DNA of 35,869 nt from DATKBT01 sp035546295 (GTDB taxonomy: Bacteria > Acidobacteriota > Thermoanaerobaculia > Multivoradales > Multivoraceae), in assembly GCA_035546295.1 (NCBI GenBank), contig DATKBT010000022.1:1-35869 (forward strand), read 5' to 3'. This document shows, piece after piece, positions 1-8,866 of this stretch (position 1 is its first letter; each line of letters opens with the position of its first letter). The notes under the pieces are model-generated. The model was not told the DNA's origin, did no database searches, and worked only from the letters and a program-made list of their open reading frames with translations. The position numbers were made by a program, and so were the translations under genes.

Positions 1-155
1 GCTCGCCCAAAGAAACGGCTGTGGCCTGGTCGACCCAGCCGCGCCCGCTTGCGGGCTTGCGGCGCACGAGTGATCGGCTAGCGGGCTCGTGGTATGACCC
101 GCGCCGCGACCTCGCTGCTCGTTGGGGAGTGGTGAACACCATGAGCCCGCTAGCC
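1..155 (+). repeat. Structured direct repeat, copy 1 (second copy at 34077-34230)
   Basis: The first 99 bases match 34077-34175 with only two substitutions (positions 10 and 41). After a variable stretch the two copies agree again from about 117 onward. The copy holds a small hairpin (GCCCGC-TT-GCGGGC, 43-56) and a long one: 76-93 pairs with 138-155 over 18 positions with a single G·T wobble, enclosing a 44-nt loop. It may start before the window. No coding potential is apparent. It could be a structured RNA, a non-autonomous mobile element or a REP-like element; the sequence does not decide which. Confidence 0.85.
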
Positions 156-470
156 AAAGCATCGGCCGATGCGACGCGTATCCCCAGCGCAGCCTGAGCC
201 TGCGAACCTCGCGGTCGCGCTTGCGCGAGCGCGATGAGCGCCGGGTGCCGAAGGCCGGAGGCCTGAGGGGTCCAAGAAGGCTGGCGCGCGGGCATCTCCG
301 CGGCCCGATCATCCGAGTCGTCGCAGTGAAACGTCCTCACCGAGCGCAGCTCGCGGCCGCCATCCTGGCGATCCGGGTGGCGGATCGGCGGCCACGATGT
401 CGTTTCCATTGTCGAGAGCCCAGGAGGAGAGATCGACTCCCTCCCCGACGGCCATCAGAGGAGACGCCAC
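156..470. other. Non-coding stretch upstream of the selenoprotein gene
   Basis: No credible gene is seen here. A perfect 14-bp palindrome, GCATCGGCCGATGC, lies at 159-172, directly after the repeat copy. A purine-rich ribosome-binding site (AGAGGAGA, 457-464) serves the start at 471. No convincing -35/-10 pair was found. Confidence 0.5.
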
Positions 471-1259
471 ATGGCCCTGAGCTGCCCCATCGGATTCGAC
501 GTCGACGGCCTGCGCCGCCAGGTCTCGGACACCTACACGCAAGTTGCCAACGCGCCCGACGGCGAGTTCCACTTCCACCGAGGACCGGACTACGCCGCCG
601 AGCTGCTCGGCTACGACCGCGCCGAGCTGGCGAGCCTGCCCGCTTCGTGCACCGCCTCGTTCGCGGGCGTCGCGAATCCGCTCGCCATCGCTCCGATCCA
701 GTCTGGAGACGTGGTGCTCGACGTCGGCTCGGGCTCGGGAATGGACCTGATCCTGGCGGCCCGCCGCACCGGCGAGACCGGGCGCGCGATCGGCGTCGAT
801 CCGACGCCCGCGATGCGCGAGCTCGCCGCGAGAGCGGCCCGCGAGGCCGGCGTCGGCGAGCGGGTGACGATCCTCGAGGGCGACACCCAGTCCCTGCCGG
901 TCGACGACGACTCGGTCGACGTGGTGATCTCCAACGGCGTGCTCAACCTCTCCCCGGACAAGACCGAGGCCTTCGCCGAGATCTGGCGCATCCTGCGCCC
1001 GGGCGGACGCCTCCAGCTCGGCGACGTGGTGCTCGGCCGCGACCTCTCGGAGAAGACGAGGAGCGACGCCGACCTCTGGGCCGCCTGAATCGCCGGCGCT
1101 CTGCCGGTGGCAGAGCTCGTTTCGCTCCCCGAGAGCGTTGGCTTCGTCGAGGTGCGGATCGTCGGACGATTCGACAGCTACCGCGGCACCAGGTCGCACG
1201 CGAGGATCCCCGAGAGCTTCGAGATGGGGGGCGCCAACCTGTTCGCACTCAAGCCGTGA
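471..1259 (+). CDS. ArsM-like SAM-dependent methyltransferase, probable selenoprotein (Sec206)
   Basis: Class I SAM methyltransferase of the arsenite-methyltransferase-like type. Motif I (VVLDVGSGSGMDL) is at residues 81-93, the acidic motif II (GVD) ends at 110, and GDTQSLPVDDDSVDVVISNG (137-156) covers motifs III/IV. The frame meets TGA at 1086-1088 and then continues uninterrupted to TGA at 1257-1259. The second part (IAGALPVAELVSL... to ...GGANLFALKP) is the normal C-terminus of this family, giving 262 residues if TGA is read through. In relatives the residue before IAGAL is Cys, corresponding to a metalloid-binding Cys of ArsM (Cys174 in the Cyanidioschyzon enzyme). A SECIS-like hairpin follows at 1098-1116, so selenocysteine is the best reading; a nonsense mutation is the alternative. 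The GCGNP cysteine of classical ArsM is replaced (GVANP, 66-70), so the substrate is uncertain. A good Shine-Dalgarno lies 7 nt before the ATG. The next gene is convergent. Confidence 0.8.
1086..1116 (+). promoter_or_regulatory. Bacterial SECIS element following an in-frame UGA
   Basis: UGA at 1086-1088 is followed after 9 nt by an uninterrupted 8-bp stem (GCTCTGCC at 1098-1105 with GGCAGAGC at 1109-1116) closing a GGU loop (1106-1108). The loop begins 17 nt after the UGA. This fits the bacterial SECIS model: a loop with G in its first positions, about 16-37 nt from UGA. The GGU resembles the SelB-contacting loop of E. coli fdhF. The hairpin also lies inside coding sequence, as bacterial SECIS elements do. 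Confidence 0.75.
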
Positions 1260-1334
1260 GCCGTTCGGATCGAGAAGGAATCTCCCGGAGCAGCGAAGCC
1301 TCCCGAGGACCAGGCCGCTCGCGCGGCTTCGCCG

Positions 1335-2048
1335 CTACGCGCTATGGCCCAGGGCGGCGCCGAGCGCCTCGACCACGTCGTCGCGCACCCTCCGCCACGC
1401 GCGCCGAGGACCCCGCACGAAGCGCTGGCTGACCTCGAGCTCGATGCCGGCGTAGTCGACGGCCGCAAAGCGCCTCCGCATGCCGCGAGTCAGCCCGTCG
1501 TCGATCCCCCGATACGGTGCATTGCGACGGATCCCGAGGTCGGGGAGGCGCGCTCGCAGCTCGTCGACCAGCCGCCCGGCGATCTCCCTCTCGAAGCCGC
1601 GCGAGGGATCGAAGAGCACGCCGACGTCGCAGCGCCGCTCCACCTCGTCGAGGATCGGCGTGAAGGTGTGACTGCCGATGTGCACCACGCGCCGACCTGC
1701 TTCCACTCGCTCTGCGATCCACCGTTGCACCCGCCGCCAGTGCGGCTGGTGGACCTGGCGCAACAGGCGATCGCGCTCGTGCCGCGGGAGCCGCCGGCTC
1801 AGCTCGCTCCACATGCGCGGGTTGCCGGGCGACCGGTTGGTGTCGACCAGCAGGCGGGTCACCCGGACGGTGAAGAGCGGCGCTTCGAGCCGCACGCTCA
1901 GCGCCCTCGCGATCGCCAGCGCGCCGGGATCCCAGGCGCGATGCGTGTCGAGAAGATGGGGACGATCCTCGAACAGGGACTGGTGGCGCTCGGGCACGCG
2001 GCGACCGGCATGCTCGCAGGTGACCAGGACGGCGATCGGACCTGACAT
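1335..2048 (-). CDS. N-formylglutamate amidohydrolase family protein
   Basis: A 237-residue protein of the N-formylglutamate amidohydrolase (FGase) superfamily. Typical elements are VLVTCEHAGRRVPE near the N-terminus, DTHRAWDPGALAIARAL, LLVDTNRSPGN, HIGSHTFTPIL and the C-terminal GIELEVSQRFV. These Zn-dependent hydrolases cleave N-acyl or amide bonds of glutamate-like substrates. It is the third gene of an operon with a GCS2-type ligase (20 bp upstream) and a RimK-type ATP-grasp ligase, a known neighbourhood for this subfamily. I infer that it trims or hydrolyses the product or precursor of the two ligases rather than acting in histidine degradation, since no hut genes are nearby. The ATG at 2048 gives the conserved N-terminus. 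Confidence 0.85.
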   Translation of the reverse strand: MSGPIAVLVTCEHAGRRVPERHQSLFEDRPHLLDTHRAWDPGALAIARALSVRLEAPLFTVRVTRLLVDTNRSPGNPRMWSELSRRLPRHERDRLLRQVHQPHWRRVQRWIAERVEAGRRVVHIGSHTFTPILDEVERRCDVGVLFDPSRGFEREIAGRLVDELRARLPDLGIRRNAPYRGIDDGLTRGMRRRFAAVDYAGIELEVSQRFVRGPRRAWRRVRDDVVEALGAALGHSA

Positions 2049-2068
2049 GCGCGGAGTCGCCGTCGCGC

Positions 2069-3381
2069 TCACCCGAAGAGGCGTCCGGCCGCCAGGCAGT
2101 CCGCGAGCTCGCCGTAGACGGCACGCAGACGCTGCCGGCTCGGCGCCTCGCTCATCGGCACGGCTCCGGCGGCGCGCCCACCCGCCCTCGACGCCTCTCC
2201 CCCCCCGGTGAGGCCGAGAGCGCGCAGAATCCGCGTCGACAGCGTGCCTCGGCTGAGCAGGTGCTCGAGCGGCCGCTCGAAGAGCGGCGCGACCGTGCCG
2301 GCCTCGACCCCGCTCTCGATCACGGCCTCCCAGACCTGGGCGGCATCGCGCGCACCGCGCCGGCCCAGGGCTTCGGCGAGCTTCGAGTCCACTCCCGCCA
2401 GCTCGGCGTGGCGCGTGGTCTCGCGCAGCATGCCGGCGAGCAGGCCGGTGTCGAATCCCCGCTGCTGCCTGCGCGAGGCGTGCCGCTCCTCCACCAGCGC
2501 CCGCAGCGCCGAGACCGTCGCCGCCACGATCGCGACGTCGGCGAGCGGGCACTCCTGAACGTCGACCACGCGAATCTCGACGCTGCCCCGCCCGAAGCGG
2601 GCGATCGCCCCGCGCGAGTTGAGGAACTCCTGCTCGAGCACGCGCGCCGGATCGAGCGGCGCCATCGCCCGCATCATGGGCTCGAAGATGCGCTCGCGGT
2701 ACTCTCCCTCGCTGAACGCGGGTTCGGGGACCACCAGCCCGGCGACCTCGGGCACCCGCGCCGAGTTGGTGCGATAGACCTCCATCCGGTAGTCGCGCCA
2801 GCGGCTGACCCGTCCATCGGCGATCGGCGAGCTCGCCGCGATCGCGGGCAGCAGCGGCAGCACCACCCGGATCGCCGCGTGCAGCTTCCCGAACTCTTCG
2901 TCGTTCGCGAACGGCAGATTGAGGTGGGCGCTCTGCAGGTTCGACCAGCCGTGCCCCTGACAGGTGAAGATCCGGTCGTAGGTCTCGTAGACCCGGCTGT
3001 ACTCGTGCGGCCAGAGCCGGGTCTCGGTCGCCGGATCCATCCACGGGTGCATGGCGGTCGGCAGCAGCCGCAGGGCGCGCCGCTCGAGCAGCTCGCCGGC
3101 GCGTCCCACGCTCGCCTGGAAGCGCTCGGGCAGCGGCTCGAGCTCGGCGGCCGGGCCGTTGGTCTTGAGCTCGACGACGTGGAGCACCAGCTCGTTCGAC
3201 CACGAGATCTCGCCGACCTCGACCTCGGAGGCCACCTCGCCGCTCTGGTCCTCGATCAGGCGGTCGACGGTCGGCGACACGTCGAGTGTCTCGGCGTCGA
3301 CCACCATGTACTCGAGCTCGACGCCGAAGCCCTCGAACAGCGATAGGCGCTCGCCCTCCGCGCGCGGAGCGCTCTCGACGC

Positions 3382-3385
<4 letters not shown>
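2069..3385 (-). CDS. GCS2-type carboxylate-amine ligase (glutamate-cysteine ligase family 2-like)
   Basis: A 438-residue member of the glutamine-synthetase-fold GCS2 group. GVELEYMVVD near the N-terminus carries the metal-binding acidic residues. HPWMDP, WSNLQSAHLNLPF and the late RFGRGSVEIRVVDVQECPLADVAI segment are typical of the family. Members join an amino acid to an amine or another amino acid, using ATP to activate a carboxylate. The GTG start at 3385 overlaps the stop of the upstream RimK gene in a GTGA tetranucleotide, so the two are probably translationally coupled. It is slightly longer than YbdK (about 370 residues), with a C-terminal helical extension. True glutamate-cysteine ligase activity cannot be claimed. 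The cluster suggests a different amide-linked product. Confidence 0.85.
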
Positions 3386-4851
<1,466 letters not shown>

Positions 4852-5050
4852 GGCGGAGGATCTGCGAACCGGTGGGCGGGAATCACCGGCGGTTCCGTCG
4901 GGGCTCCGGATCGGGGTCGCGGGTCATGCCGCCGGCATCATAACGGCAGACGACCGCGGATCGCCGGCTCTTCCCGCTCGTCGTCGGAGCAGGATCCGCC
5001 GTCGAGGGCTCCTCCGCGAGGATTCGTCGGATCGCCCGGCAAAGGCCTGC

Positions 5051-5056
5051 TATCTT
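5051..5056 (+). promoter_or_regulatory. Candidate -10 element (TATCTT) for the gene at 5065
   Basis: TATCTT in the context GCTATCTTGCC lies 8 nt before the GTG start, which would make the transcript leaderless or nearly so. No good -35 is visible. Similar GCTAnnnT boxes precede other genes in the window (13740, 25816, 15940). Confidence 0.35.
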
Positions 5057-5064
5057 GCCGACCC

Positions 5065-6324
5065 GTGCACACGAGCCAACTCCTGCGCGGCTCCTCGAGA
5101 AGCCTGCTCGCAGCGCTGGCGCTGGTCGCGACAACCGCCTGCGCCCCCGCGCGGCAGGCGCCGCCGGGCGCCGAGGAGGAAGCTGCGGATCCAGCGGTGC
5201 TGAGGATCGCGCTGTTCAACGTCCGCGAGCTGACCAGCGAGAAGCTCGCGCGGGTCGATCCGCAGAGCCGCGGCGCCGACGAGCAGCTCCGCGCGGCCGC
5301 CGAGATCGTGCGCCGGATCGACCCCGACGTCCTGGTGCTCCAGGAGATCGACCTCCCCGAGACCGGTCCGCTCGAGGCCGCGCGTCTCGAGGTCAACGCC
5401 GTGCGCTTCCGCGATGCCTGGCTCGACCTCCCCTACCCCCACGTCTTCGTCGCGCCCAGCAACACCGGGGTGCTCACCGGCCTCGACCTCGACCGCAACG
5501 GGATCGCCGCCAACGAAGCTCGACGCGGCCAGCGCGAGCATGGCGACGACAGCTTCGGCTTCGGCCTCTATCCGGGGCAGTACGCGATGGCCGTGCTCTC
5601 GCGGTTCCCCATCGACCGCGGCGCGGCGCGGACCTTCCAGCGCTTCCGGTGGCGCGACCTGCCGGGGAACCACCTTCCCACGGAGTTCTACTCCGAGGAG
5701 GCGGTCGAGATCCTGCGCCTCTCCAGCAAGTCGCACTGGGACCTGCCGCTGCGCATTCCCGCCGGCGGCGGCGAGGGCGGCGAGCGCGTCGTCCATCTGC
5801 TCGTCTCGCACCCCACCCCGCCGGTCTTCGACGGCGACGAGGACCGCAACGGCCGTCGAAACTTCGATGAGATCGGATTCTGGGCGGCCTACCTCGACGG
5901 CGAGCCGAGCCTCTACGACGACCAGGGCCGCACCGGCGGCCTCGACCCCGGCGCGTCGTTCGTGATCGCCGGCGACCTCAACGCGCGTCCGGACGACGAG
6001 CCCCTCTACCGCGTTCGCTCCGGCGAGCCCACCACCGCGATCGGCCAGCTCCTCGAACGCGACGACGTCCAGGATCCCGGCGCCGTGCTGTCGAGCCGCG
6101 GCGCGCTCGCCGGTCGTGAGCCCGGGCCGCCCGCCCACAAGGAACGCTCGACGGCGGAGTTCCTCGACGGCGCCCGCGTCGACTACCTGCTGCCGAGCCG
6201 GGATCTCGAGGTGGTCGACGGCGGCGTGTTCTGGCCGAGCCCGGAGGAGAGCGCGGAGGGGGCGCGGCTCGCGGAGCTGGCGAGCGACCACCGGTTGGTG
6301 TGGCTCGACCTGCGGATCCCCTAA
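5065..6324 (+). CDS. Secreted endonuclease/exonuclease/phosphatase family protein
   Basis: A 419-residue protein of the DNase I-like EEP superfamily. Its N-terminus is signal-like (SLLAALALVATTAC), with a Cys that might be lipidated although the residues before it (T-T-A) do not fit a strict lipobox. The catalytic hallmarks are present: RIALFNVREL, VLVLQEID (metal-binding Glu), the long region ending in FVIAGDLNARPDDEP, and ELASDHRLVWLDL (final Asp-His). Such proteins hydrolyse phosphodiester bonds in nucleic acids, phospholipids or other substrates outside the cytoplasm. The actual substrate is not evident. The GTG start gives the signal peptide directly. The gene stands alone, divergent from the RimK operon. 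Confidence 0.85.
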   Translation: MHTSQLLRGSSRSLLAALALVATTACAPARQAPPGAEEEAADPAVLRIALFNVRELTSEKLARVDPQSRGADEQLRAAAEIVRRIDPDVLVLQEIDLPETGPLEAARLEVNAVRFRDAWLDLPYPHVFVAPSNTGVLTGLDLDRNGIAANEARRGQREHGDDSFGFGLYPGQYAMAVLSRFPIDRGAARTFQRFRWRDLPGNHLPTEFYSEEAVEILRLSSKSHWDLPLRIPAGGGEGGERVVHLLVSHPTPPVFDGDEDRNGRRNFDEIGFWAAYLDGEPSLYDDQGRTGGLDPGASFVIAGDLNARPDDEPLYRVRSGEPTTAIGQLLERDDVQDPGAVLSSRGALAGREPGPPAHKERSTAEFLDGARVDYLLPSRDLEVVDGGVFWPSPEESAEGARLAELASDHRLVWLDLRIP

Positions 6325-6356
6325 GCCCCGAAGAATTCGCAGGCTCATTCTCCGGC
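6325..6356 (+). repeat. 32-bp hairpin repeat, copy 1
   Basis: A 32-bp unit identical to 6410-6441. Each copy contains an imperfect inverted repeat (CCGAAGAAT and ATTCTCCGG, one mismatch, 10-nt loop). This copy begins directly after the stop codon of the preceding gene and could act as a transcript end, but it has no T-run. Confidence 0.8.
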
Positions 6357-6409
6357 CCATCCCCACCTAAGAGCCGACTCGCCTGGCCGAAAGCTCGGAC
6401 AGACGAGTC

Positions 6410-6441
6410 GCCCCGAAGAATTCGCAGGCTCATTCTCCGGC
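6410..6441 (+). repeat. 32-bp hairpin repeat, copy 2
   Basis: Exact direct copy of 6325-6356, shifted by 85 bp. The 53 bp between the copies are unrelated and non-coding. A REP-like element or a duplicated terminator are both possible. Confidence 0.8.
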
Positions 6442-6524
6442 TCCTCGCCGATGTCCCCGCATCGCCTGCGTCGGTCCGCCTTGCATCTGGACCCATGGCG
6501 CTCGCAATGCGGGCATCCTGAGTT

Positions 6525-6812
6525 TCACCGCGGACGCCTGGTGACGGCTCTAAGCGGCAGACGGGGGCTTCGGTCCGCCCTGCCCGCACTCTTGGCGCGA
6601 TACATCGCCTGGTCGGCCGCCTCGACCGCGGCTTCCGGTCGCCCTCCCGCCTCCAGCTCGGCGATGCCCACCGAGAAGCTGACCGGCGGCCCGAACGGAG
6701 TCGTCTCGCGCAGGCATTGCCTCGGCCGGTTGAGGCGATCGGCGATGGAGTCCTGGTCGAGGCCGCGGGCGACCACCAGGAATTCGTCGCCTCCATCGCT
6801 ACAATCGCGAAC
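6525..6812 (-). pseudogene. C-terminal remnant of a GGDEF diguanylate cyclase
   Basis: The minus-strand frame reads CSDGGDEFLVVARGLD (GGDEF at 6794-6780), then VSFSVGIAELEAGG and EAADQAMYRAKSAGR, ending at a stop at 6525. This is the second half of a GGDEF domain, including the SVGIA and DQAMYRAK motifs. The N-terminal half, start codon and any sensor domain are missing. The sequence just upstream of GGDEF is already divergent and then runs into the promoter region of the symporter gene on the opposite strand. It is therefore a decayed fragment and not a working c-di-GMP synthase. Confidence 0.8.
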
Positions 6813-6915
6813 ACACTCGCGAGCCGCCGGCAGACGCGGCGACCAGGGCGTCCTCGGCGATCGCCGAGGGCTTGGATCGGGGGCGTCCGCGCGCGGGCTT
6901 GAAGGAGAGAACGTC

Positions 6916-8745
6916 ATGCTGCTGGGCACCGTGGACTGGTCGATCATCGTTCTCTTCTTCGCGCTCTCGCTGGGCATCGGCATCGCGGTCCGCAAGCGAG
7001 CCGGCTCCAGTGCGTCCGAGTTCTTCCTCTCGGGGCGGCACATGCCCTGGTGGCTGCTGGGGATCTCGATGGTCGCCACCACCTTCTCGGCCGACACGCC
7101 GGCCCTGGTCACCGACATCGTGCGCACCAACGGCGTGGCCGGCAACTGGGTCTGGTGGGCGTTCCTGCTGACCGGGATGCTCACCGTCTTCGTCTACGCC
7201 AAGCTCTGGCGCCGAGCCCGCCTGATGACCGACCTCGAGCTCTACGAGCTGCGCTACAGCGGCAGGTCGGCGGCCTTCCTGCGGGGGTTTCGGGCGATCT
7301 ACCTCGGCGTGTTCTTCAACGTGATGATCATGGCCACTGTCTCGATGGCGGCGATCAAGATCGGCGGCGTGCTGCTCGAGCTGTCGCCGATCTCCACGCT
7401 GCTGATCGCGGCGCTGGTCACCGTCGTCTACAGCTCGCTGGGCGGGCTCACCGGCGTCGTGCTCACCGACTTCTTCCAGTTCGCGATCGCCATGGTCGGC
7501 TCGATCTGGGCGAGCTCCTTCATCGTCGGCCTGCCGGAGGTGGGGGGTCTCGACGGCCTGCTGAGCCACGAGAACGTCGTGGGCAGCCTGAGCATGCTGC
7601 CCGACTTCGACGATCCCGAGGTCCTGATTCCGATCTTCATCCTGCCGCTCGCCGTCCAGTGGTGGAGCGTCTGGTATCCGGGCGCCGAGCCGGGGGGCGG
7701 CGGCTACATCGCCCAGCGCATGCTGTCGGCGCGCTCGGAGCGTGAGGCGATGACGGCGACGCTGGTCTTCAACGTGGCGCACTACGCGCTGCGGCCCTGG
7801 CCCTGGCTGCTGATCGCCCTCGCCTCGATGATCGTCTTCCCCGACCTGGCGGCGCTGCAGGAGGCGTTCCCGCACATGGACGTCGGCATCGTCAAGGACG
7901 ATCTCGCCTACTTCGCGATGCTGACCCACCTCCCCTCGGGCCTGCTCGGCCTGGTCATCGCCTCCCTGATCGCGGCCTACATGTCGACGATCTCGACCCA
8001 CCTGAACTGGGGGTCTTCCTACGTCGTGAACGACTTCTATCGACGCTTCCTGAATCCCGCTGCGACCGAGCAGCAGCTCGTGCGCGCCGGCCGGCTCTCG
8101 ACGGTTGCGCTGATGGTGCTCTCGGCGATCCTCGCCCTGTTCTTGAGCAACGCGCTCCAAGCCTTCAACATCCTGCTCTCGATCGGCGCCGGCACGGGAC
8201 TGATCTTCATCCTGCGGTGGTTCTGGTGGCGGATCAACGCCTGGACCGAGATCGCGGGAATGATCATCTCGTTCGGCGTCGCGCTCTACCTCCAGCTCGT
8301 TCACCCGGCGCTCGGATTCGAGCCGCTCTCCACCGCTTCGGGTCTGCTGCTCGGTGTCGGCCTGACCACGGTGGGCTGGCTGGCGGTGACGCTGCTCACC
8401 CGACCCACCGACGAGCAGACGCTGCGCCGCTTCTACCGGGTGGTGAGACCGGCCGGGCCCGGCTGGGGCCGGATGCTCGAGCGGGCGCGCTCCGACGGCG
8501 ACGCGCTCGAGCCGGCGCCGGCGGGTGAGCTGCCGCTCGAGATCCTGTGCATGCTGATCGGCACGTTCACCGTCTACTTCGCGCTGTTCGCGACCGGCTA
8601 CTGGATCTACGGCAAGCCGGTCACCGCCTCGGTGCTCACGGTTCTGTCGGTCGCGGGCGCCGCCGTGTTGGCGAGGCTTTGGCGCCGGCTCAAGTCGGAC
8701 GCCCGCGGGGACGCCGACGAGCGCCCGGCGGAGACAACGGCGTAG
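6916..8745 (+). CDS. Sodium:solute symporter family protein
   Basis: A 609-residue polytopic membrane protein of the SSS family. It shows the family core: an N-terminal helix starting at DWSIIVLFFALSLGIG, the STEFFLSGR-like segment SASEFFLSGRHMPWW, then SMVATTFSADTPALVTD (around the sodium site), SSLGGLTGVVLTDFFQF and AAYMSTISTHLNWGSSYVVND. About 13-15 hydrophobic helices can be drawn. The ATG at 6916 is preceded by GAAGGAGAG at a good distance. An upstream extension of the frame has no family similarity and was rejected. The protein couples sodium influx to uptake of an organic solute; which one is not clear. It appears monocistronic. Confidence 0.9.
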   Translation: MLLGTVDWSIIVLFFALSLGIGIAVRKRAGSSASEFFLSGRHMPWWLLGISMVATTFSADTPALVTDIVRTNGVAGNWVWWAFLLTGMLTVFVYAKLWRRARLMTDLELYELRYSGRSAAFLRGFRAIYLGVFFNVMIMATVSMAAIKIGGVLLELSPISTLLIAALVTVVYSSLGGLTGVVLTDFFQFAIAMVGSIWASSFIVGLPEVGGLDGLLSHENVVGSLSMLPDFDDPEVLIPIFILPLAVQWWSVWYPGAEPGGGGYIAQRMLSARSEREAMTATLVFNVAHYALRPWPWLLIALASMIVFPDLAALQEAFPHMDVGIVKDDLAYFAMLTHLPSGLLGLVIASLIAAYMSTISTHLNWGSSYVVNDFYRRFLNPAATEQQLVRAGRLSTVALMVLSAILALFLSNALQAFNILLSIGAGTGLIFILRWFWWRINAWTEIAGMIISFGVALYLQLVHPALGFEPLSTASGLLLGVGLTTVGWLAVTLLTRPTDEQTLRRFYRVVRPAGPGWGRMLERARSDGDALEPAPAGELPLEILCMLIGTFTVYFALFATGYWIYGKPVTASVLTVLSVAGAAVLARLWRRLKSDARGDADERPAETTA

Positions 8746-8866
8746 CGGCGAGAGTCAGAGCCGAGAGAGTTGAGGCCTGAGGATCGAAAATCGAGGATCG
8801 ATGCGGCGAGGGCCCTCGGCGGTATCGACGGTGTGGTGATGACCCCGCACCGCCCGCGACGGAGCG

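Noticed and set aside
1..155. The edge repeat as an integron attC site
   Set aside because: It has a long hairpin and a GTTGGGG string, but not the paired 7-bp core sites of attC, and no integron integrase or cassette arrangement is present.
1086..1259. Methyltransferase as a simple truncated pseudogene ending at 1088
   Set aside because: The family C-terminus continues in the same frame after the TGA, and a SECIS-type hairpin is present. Read-through as selenocysteine explains both better, though reads should confirm the base.
122..1455. Long open frames on both strands overlapping the methyltransferase gene
   Set aside because: They are Arg/Pro/Ala-rich translations without motifs, as expected from other frames of GC-rich genes. 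Only the frame from 471 has family motifs and a ribosome-binding site.
6325..6356. Rho-independent terminator of the nuclease gene
   Set aside because: The hairpin is imperfect and no run of T follows on either strand; the exact second copy argues for a repeat element instead.
6451..6915. N-terminal extension of the sodium symporter
   Set aside because: The extension contains no membrane or family sequence, overlaps the GGDEF remnant antisense, and a good ribosome-binding site lies before the ATG at 6916.
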